From Candidatus Apopatosoma intestinale (GTDB lineage Bacteria; Bacillota; Clostridia; Oscillospirales; CAG-272), in contig JAGHUY010000018.1 in assembly GCA_018064545.1 (NCBI GenBank), positions 1 through 6,113 on the forward strand: a stretch of DNA of 6,113 nt, in the 5' to 3' direction. Under the pieces are notes generated by a model. The model searched no databases. It saw only the letters and a program-made list of their open reading frames with translations, and was not told the DNA's origin. The position numbers and the translations under genes were made by a program. Shown piece after piece: positions 1-6,019 of the stretch; within the stretch, counting starts at the first letter, position 1; every line of letters begins with the position of its first letter.

Positions 1-385
1 CCCGATCTCTCTGCTGGGCGCCTCCGTATCCGCCGCCGGCGGCGCGGTGGTGACCGTCGCGTCTTTTCTGCTGTTCTTCGGCGCGGCGGCCGACTATCTC
101 CTTTTTTTCTCACAGCCGTTTTTGCCGACGGCGCTTCGCCCCGTGATCTGCTCGCTTCTCGAACTGGGGCGCGGGTGTGCGGAGTTTGCCGCCTGCCGGA
201 ACGGTGCCCCGCTTTTCGGGATGCTCGGAACCGCGTGGAGCGTCGGCTTTTCCGGGTTATCCGTCATTTTTCAGAACCTTGACCGCGCCGGAACGGCCCG
301 CCCCTCTTTTTTCGCGTTTCTGATCAAACGGGCGATGTTCGGCCTTGTGATGGCGTTTTTGCTCTTCCTTTCGGAAATCGGATAA
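1..385 (+). CDS. C-terminal part of a YlbJ-like (nucleoside-recognition/Gate domain) integral membrane protein, 5' truncated by the window edge
   Basis: The frame that starts at base 2 is open from the window edge to the TAA at 383-385, giving 127 residues with no start needed inside the window; the GTG codons near base 47 are internal. The visible part is very hydrophobic: one membrane segment lies at about residues 16-36 of the fragment and another near the C-terminus (FGLVMAFLLFL). Between them are a SLLELGRGC stretch and a GFSGLSVIFQ motif. This order resembles the end of the sporulation protein YlbJ, where a GLIELTNG-like segment is followed by a GFGGLSV-x-x-Q motif, a polar stretch and a last membrane helix. 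YlbJ belongs to the Gate/nucleoside-recognition membrane family and in Bacillus is under sporulation control; its transported substrate, if any, is unknown. The match is by recalled family pattern only. Other Gate-domain proteins, such as spore maturation or transporter-like ones, remain possible. No hairpin terminator follows it. Confidence 0.62.
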   Translation, partial: PISLLGASVSAAGGAVVTVASFLLFFGAAADYLLFFSQPFLPTALRPVICSLLELGRGCAEFAACRNGAPLFGMLGTAWSVGFSGLSVIFQNLDRAGTARPSFFAFLIKRAMFGLVMAFLLFLSEIG

Positions 386-401
386 AAAAATAAAAAAAGA
401 G

Positions 402-430
402 TGGAAAAAAGAGTTGAGTTGAGATATAAT
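402..430 (+). promoter_or_regulatory. Candidate sigma-A promoter for the small cysteine-rich gene and mutS2
   Basis: A perfect -10 hexamer TATAAT lies at 425-430. A -35-like TGGAAA (four of six matches to TTGACA) lies 17 bases upstream at 402-407. The surroundings are strikingly AT-rich compared with the GC-rich genes on both sides. Transcription would start at about 437, some 55 bases before the ATG at 492, which leaves room for the AAAAGGAG ribosome binding site. A second, overlapping TATAAC at 430-435 has no matching -35 box. The -10 is strong evidence; the -35 is only fair. Confidence 0.6.
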
Positions 431-445
431 ATAACTTGATAAAAG

Positions 446-457
446 GGGAATTATCCC
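446..457. repeat. Short inverted repeat GGGA-ATTA-TCCC just downstream of the predicted transcription start
   Basis: GGGA at 446-449 is mirrored by TCCC at 454-457 around a four-base centre. The site sits about ten bases after the predicted start of transcription, where a repressor could bind. With only four base pairs per arm it may easily be chance, and I do not recognise it as a known operator. Confidence 0.15.
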
Positions 458-477
458 AAATTGACCGGTTCGCCCGG

Positions 478-485
478 AAAAGGAG
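478..485 (+). promoter_or_regulatory. Ribosome binding site of the small cysteine-rich gene
   Basis: AAAAGGAG lies six bases before the ATG at 492. It is a strong Shine-Dalgarno match at the right distance, and it supports both that the small reading frame is a real gene and the choice of its start. Confidence 0.7.
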
Positions 486-491
486 TACGCC

Positions 492-698
492 ATGCGCGAC
501 AAAACGGAAGAATACGAAAGATGCTGTGCCCTCTGTGAAAAGGGAACCCGATTGGAAACAGGGGATGTTCTCTGCCGAAAAAAAGGTGTCGTGAACGGCC
601 GAGGACGTTGTCACCGGTTTCGTCTCGATATTTTAAAGATCGAACCGAAAAAACAGAGAGAATTGCCGACGGTCGAGCCGGTGAGTCTTGACGACTGA
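492..698 (+). CDS. Small conserved cysteine-rich protein, putative zinc-ribbon type, function unknown
   Basis: This 68-residue protein has a strong ribosome binding site and is preceded by the candidate promoter with TATAAT at 425-430. Its cysteines are at positions 11, 12, 15, 28 and 40. The pattern C12-x2-C15-x12-C28-x11-C40 could bind one zinc ion, with Cys11 or His41 as alternative ligands. The block DVLCRKKGVV followed by a C-x-x-F-x-x-D-x-L-K motif recalls small hypothetical proteins I have seen in clostridial genomes, though I cannot name a family. The C-terminal third is charged and probably disordered. There is no signal peptide or membrane segment, so it is likely cytosolic. Its stop (696-698) lies 20 bases before the preferred mutS2 start and 2 bases before an alternative one, so the two genes are probably co-transcribed and possibly translationally coupled. 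A link to the ribosome-rescue role of MutS2 is a guess from position only. Confidence 0.72.
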   Translation: MRDKTEEYERCCALCEKGTRLETGDVLCRKKGVVNGRGRCHRFRLDILKIEPKKQRELPTVEPVSLDD

Positions 699-705
699 AA
701 ATGAA

Positions 706-711
706 TGGGAA
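706..711 (+). promoter_or_regulatory. Weak ribosome binding site that favours the mutS2 start at 719
   Basis: TGGGAA ends seven bases before the ATG at 719 and contains a GGA core. The alternative ATG at 701 has no usable Shine-Dalgarno sequence at normal distance; the nearest, GGTGAG at 680-685, is 15 bases away. The signal is weak, so coupling to translation of the upstream gene may contribute. Confidence 0.4.
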
Positions 712-718
712 TAAACCG

Positions 719-3100
719 ATGAAAAATTTTGAAAAAGCCATCCGCACGTTGGAGTTTGAGAAAATCCGCGCCATGCTCGCGGAAGCGGCGCCGATCGCGG
801 GGGCAAAAGAACTGGCAAAGAAGCTGACGCCGTCCCGCAGTGTGGCGGTCATCCGGCGGATGCTGGCGGAGACGGATGCCGCCAAAGCCATGCAGGTCTT
901 AAAGGGGATGCCGCCGTTTTACGGCGTCGTTGACGTGAGCGACATCGTGGATCGCGCCGACAAGGGAGCCGTTCTCACGCCCCGGGAGATTCTGGATGTC
1001 TGCCGCGTTTTCTCGGCGTCCCGTGCACTGATCGAATACCGGAACAAAGAGGAAAACGCGCTGTCGGAATACTTTTCGGCACTTTCTCCCAACAAATATC
1101 TGGAAGACAAGATTTCCCGATCGTTTGAGAGCGAGGAGCGGCTCGCCGATACGGCGACGGACAAGCTCTATGAGATCCGGCGCAAGATCCGCTCGGCGGA
1201 AAACCGCGTCCGCGACACGCTCCAACACTATATCACCGGCGGCACGTACGCCAAATACTTGCAAGAGCAGATCGTGACGATGCGGGACGGCCGTTTCGTG
1301 ATCCCGGTCAAAGCCGAGTACCGCAACGAGGTCAAGGGACTGGTTCATGACGCTTCTTCTTCCGGGGCTACGCTTTTTATCGAGCCGATCTCCGTGGTGG
1401 AGGCCAACAACGAACTGAAAATCCTCGAACGGCAGGAAAAAGAGGAGACGGAACGCTATCTCTTTGAACTCTCGGCCGACATCGCCGGAGACGCCGCCGT
1501 CATCCGCCGGAACTATAAGAGTATCAGCATTCTGGCGTTGACCTTTGCCAAGAGCCAGCTTTCGTTTTCCTATGACGGCTGTTCGCCGGACATCTCGGAA
1601 AAACCGATGATCCGTCTGAACAAGGCACGTCATCCGCTGCTTTCCAAAGAAACCGTCGTTCCGATCACCGTTTCCATCGGAGACGGATACGATACCCTCG
1701 TCATCACGGGGCCGAACACGGGCGGTAAGACCGTGACGCTGAAAACGCTCGGGCTGTTTGCCCTGATGGCGCAGTCCGGTCTGCATCTGCCGGCCTCCGA
1801 CGGATGCGTCGTCGGCGTGTTTGACGATATTCTGTCCGACATCGGCGATGAGCAGAGCATCGAGCAATCCCTTTCCACGTTCTCGTCCCACATGGTCAAC
1901 ATTGTGGAAATTATGGAGCGGCTAAGTGATCGGACACTTGTTCTCTTTGACGAACTCGGCGCGGGCACCGACCCGGTGGAGGGTGCGGCTCTGGCCGTCT
2001 CGATTCTCGAAGCGGTGCGGGAAAAGCACGCGCTTTGCGCCGCCACCACCCATTACGCGGAACTCAAATCCTTTGCGCTGGAAACGCCGGGTGTCTGCAA
2101 CGCTTCCTGTGAATTTGACCTCGCCACGCTCCGCCCGACCTATAAACTGATCATCGGCACACCGGGCAAATCGAACGCGTTTGCCATCTCCGGCCGGCTG
2201 GGACTGCCGGAGCCGATCATCGAGCGCGCCCGCCGCTATGTGTCCGGAGAGAACCGCCGGTTTGAAGAGGTCATCGAAAAACTGGAAGCCGAACGGGTCG
2301 AAATGGAAAAAGCGCACGCCGAAGCGGAAGTGCTTCTTGCCGAGGCCAAGGCGAAAAAGGCCAATATGGACGCTTTTGTCGAGATGCGGGAAGCCGAAGC
2401 GGAAAAGGAACTGGAAAAAGCGCGGGCCAGCGCCGTGCGGATCGTCGAGGGCGCGAAAGCGACCGAGGATTTCATTATGAAAGAGATGGACGGCGTCCGC
2501 CGCCAGCGCGAAAGCGAGAATCTCGGCCGCGCCATGGAGGAAGCGAAACAGGCGATCCGCCTGCATCTGCGCGAAAACGCGGACATTCTCGATCCGGTCG
2601 ATCCCAAGGTCTTAAAGGACTACGTTTTGCCCCGTCCGCTTCACAAGGGTGACAAAGTCGTGCTGGTGAGCATCAACCAGCAAGGCGTTCTGACGAGCGA
2701 CCCCGACGCCAAGGGCAACGTAAGCGTCCAGGCGGGGGTCATCAAGACAAAAACGAATATCGCCAATCTGATGCTGATCGACGGCGAGACCGTGACCGTA
2801 AAGGAAAAGAAAGAAAAGAAGAAAGCGTCCGGGCGGGACATGGAGACCGTCATGAATTTCTCGGCGGAACTCGACCTGCGCGGCGAGTACGGCGACGACG
2901 GCTGTCTGATCCTCGATAAATACCTCGACGACGCCCGCCGCAGCGGGGTGAAGAGCGTCCGCATCATCCACGGCAAGGGGACAGGGGCGCTTCGCAAAGC
3001 GGTGACGGCGTTTCTTCGCAGTGACAAACGGGTCGCGTCGATGCGGCTCGGCTCCATCGGTGAGGGCGACACGGGCGTAACTATCGTAGAATTGAAATAA
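719..3100 (+). CDS. mutS2: MutS2/RqcU: ribosome-collision rescue ATPase with Smr domain (endonuclease MutS2)
   Basis: From the ATG at 719 the protein has 793 residues, close to the roughly 785 usual for MutS2. An ATG at 701 would add six residues, but the family typically begins shortly before an ALRTLEFDKI-like block, here AIRTLEFEKI, which favours 719. Residues 1-310 form the MutS core and clamp region, including RFVIPVKAEYR and the SSSGATLFIEP motif. The ATPase follows: Walker A GPNTGGKT (331-338), the DIGDEQSIEQSLSTFSSHM segment (374-392), Walker B LVLFDE (407-412) and ATTHY (442-446). A Glu/Lys-rich coiled coil spans about 511-620, a KOW-like beta segment about 643-690, and a C-terminal Smr domain carries LDLRG (718-722) and HGKGTGALR (751-759). 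All key motifs are intact. In Bacillus the protein splits collided ribosomes (RqcU); in other species it suppresses recombination, and the Smr domain can be a nuclease. It lacks the mismatch-recognition domain of MutS, as the family does. Confidence 0.97.
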   Translation: MKNFEKAIRTLEFEKIRAMLAEAAPIAGAKELAKKLTPSRSVAVIRRMLAETDAAKAMQVLKGMPPFYGVVDVSDIVDRADKGAVLTPREILDVCRVFSASRALIEYRNKEENALSEYFSALSPNKYLEDKISRSFESEERLADTATDKLYEIRRKIRSAENRVRDTLQHYITGGTYAKYLQEQIVTMRDGRFVIPVKAEYRNEVKGLVHDASSSGATLFIEPISVVEANNELKILERQEKEETERYLFELSADIAGDAAVIRRNYKSISILALTFAKSQLSFSYDGCSPDISEKPMIRLNKARHPLLSKETVVPITVSIGDGYDTLVITGPNTGGKTVTLKTLGLFALMAQSGLHLPASDGCVVGVFDDILSDIGDEQSIEQSLSTFSSHMVNIVEIMERLSDRTLVLFDELGAGTDPVEGAALAVSILEAVREKHALCAATTHYAELKSFALETPGVCNASCEFDLATLRPTYKLIIGTPGKSNAFAISGRLGLPEPIIERARRYVSGENRRFEEVIEKLEAERVEMEKAHAEAEVLLAEAKAKKANMDAFVEMREAEAEKELEKARASAVRIVEGAKATEDFIMKEMDGVRRQRESENLGRAMEEAKQAIRLHLRENADILDPVDPKVLKDYVLPRPLHKGDKVVLVSINQQGVLTSDPDAKGNVSVQAGVIKTKTNIANLMLIDGETVTVKEKKEKKKASGRDMETVMNFSAELDLRGEYGDDGCLILDKYLDDARRSGVKSVRIIHGKGTGALRKAVTAFLRSDKRVASMRLGSIGEGDTGVTIVELK

Positions 3101-3119
3101 GAAAAATAAAAAATATATC

Positions 3120-3125
3120 GGAGGG
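3120..3125 (+). promoter_or_regulatory. Ribosome binding site of rhaB
   Basis: GGAGGG lies five bases before the ATG at 3131. It sits at the end of a short AT-rich spacer after the mutS2 stop codon. The site fixes the rhaB start, because the only other early methionine codon (residue 7) would have no such site and would cut into the segment before the DLGASSGR motif. Confidence 0.7.
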
Positions 3126-3130
3126 ATCGT

Positions 3131-4606
3131 ATGAAAAACAATCTGAAAATGCTGGCCATCGACCTCGGTGCTTCCAGCGGCCGGGGCATCGTCGGGTCTT
3201 TTGACGGCGACAAGATCACGCTGAGAGAAAACCACCGGTTCCCGAACGAACCCGTCATCGCGGCGGGGCAGTTTTCGTGGGACATCCTGCGCATTTATCA
3301 TGAGATCAAAAACGCGCTCCGCACCTGCGCTCTCGGCGAGGATAAGGACATCGCCTCCATCGGCATCGACACGTGGGGCGTGGATTTCGGCCTGCTCGAC
3401 AAGAACGGGCATCTGATCGCGAACCCCGTCCATTACCGCGACACGAGAAACGACGGGATGGTGGAATATGCGTTCCGCACGATGCAGAAAGAAAAACTCT
3501 ATGCCGAGACCGGCATCCAGTTTATTGATTTTAACACGCTGTTCCAACTGCTCGCCGTGAAAAAGGACACGCCCGAACTGCTAGCGGCGGCAAAAGACTT
3601 ACTCTTTACGCCCGATCTGCTCGCCTACTTCCTCACCGGCAACAAGCAGACGGAATACACCATCGCGTCTACCGGACAACTCTTGAACGCCGGGACCGGC
3701 GAGTGGTCGGAGGAGATCATCCGCACGTTCGGGCTCCCGCGTGAGATTTTCGGCAAGATCGTTCAGCCCGGCACGGTCTGCGGCGAACTGCTCCCGCAGG
3801 TGAGAGAGGAAGTCGGAGACTTGTCCGCCAAGGTGATTTCCATTGCCGCGCACGACACGGCCAGCGCCGTGGTCGCCGTTCCGGCAACGACCGACGAATT
3901 TATTTTCCTCAGTTCCGGCACGTGGTCGATCATGGGCACGGAGACGAAAGAACCGCACGTGGACGAAAAATCCCTTGCGTACAACTTCACCAACGAGGGC
4001 GGGTACGGAAAGACCATCCGTTTCTCCAAGAATATCACGGGGCTTTGGGTCGAACAGGAGTCGCGCCGCCAGTGGGCGCGTGAGGGCGAGAACCTCAGTT
4101 TTTCCGAACTGTCTGCGATGGCGGCGGAAGCCAAACCGCTTAAATTCATCATCGATACCGACGATCCCCGATTCGCCACGCCCGGCAACCTGCCGAAACG
4201 GATCGCGGAATACTGCCGCGAAACCGGACAGGGCACGCCGGAGACCAAGGGCGAGATCGTCCGTTGTATTCTGGAAAGCCTCGCGCTCCGCTATCGCTAT
4301 ACGGTGGACAAGATCGACGAGATGTGCGGCAAACGCATTCCGGCCGTCAATATCGTCGGCGGCGGCACGCAGGAGACGATGCTGTCCCAGTTTACGGCCA
4401 ATGCCTGCAACCGTCCCGTTCATACAGGTCCTGTCGAGGCGACGGCGCTCGGCAACATTGCCGCTCAGGCGATCGCTCTCGGCGAGGTGAAAGACCTCGA
4501 TGAAGCGCGTGAGATCGTGTCCCGTTCCTGCGAGATGAAGCACTTCGAGCCCAAAGACACCGCGGCGTGGGACGAGGCATACGAAAGATTCTTAAAACTG
4601 ATTTAA
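3131..4606 (+). CDS. rhaB: Rhamnulokinase (L-rhamnulose kinase), FGGY family
   Basis: The enzyme phosphorylates L-rhamnulose with ATP to L-rhamnulose 1-phosphate in the cytosol, the second step of L-rhamnose breakdown. At 491 residues it is nearly the same length as the E. coli enzyme (489). The FGGY kinase signatures occur in order: N-terminal phosphate-binding loop DLGASSGR (11-18), sugar-site motif DTWGVDF (80-86), HYRD (101-104), HDTASA (241-246) with the likely catalytic base Asp242, SSGTWS (261-266), and the adenosine-binding IVGGGTQ (408-414) followed by GPVEATALGN (433-442). DLGASSGR and DTWGVDF are typical of rhamnulokinases; a fuculokinase-type relative is possible but less likely because rhaA follows directly. 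It starts 30 bases after mutS2 and ends 24 bases before rhaA. I see no good promoter of its own in the short spacer, so it is read through from mutS2 or from a promoter inside it. Confidence 0.95.
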   Translation: MKNNLKMLAIDLGASSGRGIVGSFDGDKITLRENHRFPNEPVIAAGQFSWDILRIYHEIKNALRTCALGEDKDIASIGIDTWGVDFGLLDKNGHLIANPVHYRDTRNDGMVEYAFRTMQKEKLYAETGIQFIDFNTLFQLLAVKKDTPELLAAAKDLLFTPDLLAYFLTGNKQTEYTIASTGQLLNAGTGEWSEEIIRTFGLPREIFGKIVQPGTVCGELLPQVREEVGDLSAKVISIAAHDTASAVVAVPATTDEFIFLSSGTWSIMGTETKEPHVDEKSLAYNFTNEGGYGKTIRFSKNITGLWVEQESRRQWAREGENLSFSELSAMAAEAKPLKFIIDTDDPRFATPGNLPKRIAEYCRETGQGTPETKGEIVRCILESLALRYRYTVDKIDEMCGKRIPAVNIVGGGTQETMLSQFTANACNRPVHTGPVEATALGNIAAQAIALGEVKDLDEAREIVSRSCEMKHFEPKDTAAWDEAYERFLKLI

Positions 4607-4614
4607 TTTACATA

Positions 4615-4621
4615 AAAGGAG
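4615..4621 (+). promoter_or_regulatory. Ribosome binding site of rhaA
   Basis: AAAGGAG lies nine bases before the ATG at 4631, within the 24-base spacer between rhaB and rhaA. The short spacer and the absence of any hairpin or promoter motif in it support co-transcription of rhaBA. Confidence 0.65.
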
Positions 4622-4630
4622 AAAACGAGT

Positions 4631-5884
4631 ATGGCAACTGCATTTGATTTCGCAAAAGCTTCCTATGCAAAATTCGGCGTGGACGTAGAGGCGGCCATCG
4701 CCAAACTACAAGAAATCCCCGTGGCACTGCATTGCTGGCAGGGCGACGACGTCACCGGTTTCGACCACGACGGCCCGCTGACCGGCGGTATTCAGACGAC
4801 CGGCAACTATCCCGGCAAGGCGAGAACGCCGGAGGAACTGATGGCCGATATGGACAAGGCCATGTCCCTCTGCCCCGGCAAGAAAAAACTGAATCTGCAC
4901 GCCTGCTACGCCATTTTTGAAAAAGGCGAGTACGTGGATCGCGACAAATTGGAGCCGAAGCATTTTCAAAAATGGGTGGAGTTTGCCAAGGCACGCGGCA
5001 TGGGCATCGATTTCAACCCGACGTTCTTCTCTCATCCCAAGGTCAAAGACGGCCTGACGCTGTCCAGCCCCGACGAGGAGACGCGCCGGTTTTGGGTGGA
5101 GCACGGCAAAGCGTGCATCCGCATTTCCGAATACTTTGCCCGGGAGACGGGCGTTCCCTGCGTCATGAATATCTGGATCGGGGATGGGTTCAAGGACATT
5201 CCCGCTGACCGTATGGGCCCCCGTATGCGCTATAAACAGTCGATCGAAGAGATTCTCGCCGAGCCGTTTGACAAGAATCTGGTCAAACCGTGCGTGGAAT
5301 CCAAGGTGTTCGGCATCGGCGTGGAATCCTACACGGCGGGCAGTGCGGAATTTACGCTGTCCTTTGCCGCTTCGCACGACGGCGTTCTGCCGCTGATGGA
5401 CAACGGCCACTATCATCCGACCGAGGTCGTTTCCGATAAGATCCCGGCTCTGCTTTGCTTCTATCCCGAAATCGCGCTGCATATCACGCGCGGCGTCCGT
5501 TGGGATTCCGATCACGTGCTTCTCTTTGACGACGAGACGAAAGAGATGGCCAAAGAGATCGTCCGTTGCGACGCGCTCGACCGCGTCTATATGGCTCTTG
5601 ACTATTTCGATGCCAGCATCAACCGCATTTCGGCGTGGACCGTCGGGTTCCGCAGTTGGCAAAAAGCCCTGCTCGCCGCCCTCTGCACCCCCAACGCCGC
5701 CCTCAAAACATTGCAGGATGAGGGTCGTTTCACCGAACTGATGATGATGCAGGAGCAGATGAAACTGCTTCCGTTCGGCGAGGTCTGGAACGAATACTGC
5801 CGTTCCTGCGGCGTGGAGGCCGGTCCGGAATGGTTTGAAGAGATCAAGTCTTACGAGAATAAGATTTTGTCCGAAAGAAAGTAA
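4631..5884 (+). CDS. rhaA: L-rhamnose isomerase
   Basis: This metal-dependent aldose-ketose isomerase converts L-rhamnose to L-rhamnulose, the first step of the pathway, and hands its product to RhaB. Its 417 residues match the family (E. coli 419). Family blocks visible are HCWQGDDV (34-41), LNLHACYA (87-94), FNPTFFSHPK (128-137), NIWIGDG (180-186), GIGVESYT (228-235), MDNGHYHPTEV (256-266), RGVRWDSDHV (287-296) and LDYFDASINR (323-332). By recalled comparison with E. coli, Asp257, His260, His284, Asp292, Asp294 and Asp324 fit the metal ligands of the TIM-barrel active site, offset by ten, so the enzyme should be active. Little else has this motif set, so the assignment is firm. The mature protein has no signal peptide and is cytosolic. 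It is the last gene before a structured intergenic element; no aldolase gene (rhaD) follows directly. Confidence 0.97.
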   Translation: MATAFDFAKASYAKFGVDVEAAIAKLQEIPVALHCWQGDDVTGFDHDGPLTGGIQTTGNYPGKARTPEELMADMDKAMSLCPGKKKLNLHACYAIFEKGEYVDRDKLEPKHFQKWVEFAKARGMGIDFNPTFFSHPKVKDGLTLSSPDEETRRFWVEHGKACIRISEYFARETGVPCVMNIWIGDGFKDIPADRMGPRMRYKQSIEEILAEPFDKNLVKPCVESKVFGIGVESYTAGSAEFTLSFAASHDGVLPLMDNGHYHPTEVVSDKIPALLCFYPEIALHITRGVRWDSDHVLLFDDETKEMAKEIVRCDALDRVYMALDYFDASINRISAWTVGFRSWQKALLAALCTPNAALKTLQDEGRFTELMMMQEQMKLLPFGEVWNEYCRSCGVEAGPEWFEEIKSYENKILSERK

Positions 5885-5889
5885 AAAAG

Positions 5890-5917
5890 TTTTCAGTTTT
5901 CAGAATTCAGTTTTCAG
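5890..5917 (+). repeat. Tandem 7-base repeat, four units of TTTTCAG (third unit AATTCAG)
   Basis: Units lie at 5890-5896, 5897-5903, 5904-5910 and 5911-5917. Three are identical TTTTCAG and one is AATTCAG. The array begins five bases after the rhaA stop codon. I see no promoter or coding role in it. It is contiguous with the palindrome and hairpin that follow, so it may be part of one dispersed repeat element. Confidence 0.75.
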
Positions 5918-5928
5918 AGAGGGGAGTT

Positions 5929-5946
5929 TCGTCACCGCGGTGACGA
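5929..5946. repeat. Perfect 18-base palindrome
   Basis: TCGTCACCGCGGTGACGA reads the same on both strands, with no mismatch and no loop; the match breaks one base outside each end. It could be an operator for a dimeric DNA-binding protein, a recombination or restriction-type site, or half of a paired-hairpin repeat with the stem that starts two bases later. In RNA the innermost bases would have to form the loop. Confidence 0.75.
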
Positions 5947-5947
5947 C

Positions 5948-5980
5948 AAGGGGGGCTTTTTTCGCGAAAAAGCCCCCCTT
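5948..5980 (+). terminator. Strong hairpin, possible rhaBA transcription terminator (lacks a following T-run)
   Basis: Bases 5948-5961 pair perfectly with 5967-5980, giving a 14-bp stem: AAGGGGGGC plus five T on the left arm, and the exact complement on the right, around a five-base loop TCGCG. The position after the last rha gene and the GC-rich base of the stem fit a terminator. However, no run of T follows on either strand (the next bases are GACCCCT), so a classical intrinsic terminator is not fully met. It could equally be an mRNA-stabilising stem or part of a repeat element together with the neighbouring palindrome. The outer bases AGGGG (5920-5924) and CCCCT (5983-5987) could close both hairpins into one folded unit. 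Confidence 0.45.
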
Positions 5981-6004
5981 GACCCCTAAAAAACGTGTTT
6001 GGCG

Positions 6005-6012
6005 AAAGGAGG
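6005..6012 (+). promoter_or_regulatory. Very strong ribosome binding site of the last gene
   Basis: AAAGGAGG, a near-complete match to the anti-Shine-Dalgarno sequence, lies seven bases before the ATG at 6020. An in-frame GTG directly before that ATG would leave only four bases of spacing, so the ATG is preferred. Confidence 0.75.
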
Positions 6013-6019
6013 AAGCGTG

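Noticed and set aside
701..718. ATG at 701 as the mutS2 start
   Set aside because: It has no Shine-Dalgarno sequence at normal distance and would add six residues not expected from the family; the ATG at 719 fits better. Re-initiation two bases after the upstream stop keeps it possible.
899..1891. A 330-codon open frame on the minus strand across mutS2
   Set aside because: It lies fully antisense to a conserved, intact mutS2. Its protein is rich in Arg, His, Gly and Asp with no recognisable domain, as expected for the reverse frame of GC-rich coding sequence.
3092..3119. Possible rhaB promoter TTGAAA (3092-3097), 16-base spacer, TATATC (3114-3119)
   Set aside because: Transcription would begin at about 3126, after the Shine-Dalgarno sequence at 3120-3125, so the message would lose its ribosome binding site. 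The -10 box is also poor.
3599..4543. A 314-codon open frame on the minus strand across rhaB, and a similar one at 4706-5662 across rhaA
   Set aside because: Both mirror well-conserved genes in the usual GC-driven antisense frame, have no ribosome binding site of note and show no domain pattern.
5979..6010. TTGACC at 5979-5984 as a -35 box for the last gene
   Set aside because: It overlaps the end of the hairpin, and no -10-like sequence occurs 16-18 bases downstream, where the sequence is GC-rich and merges into the ribosome binding site.
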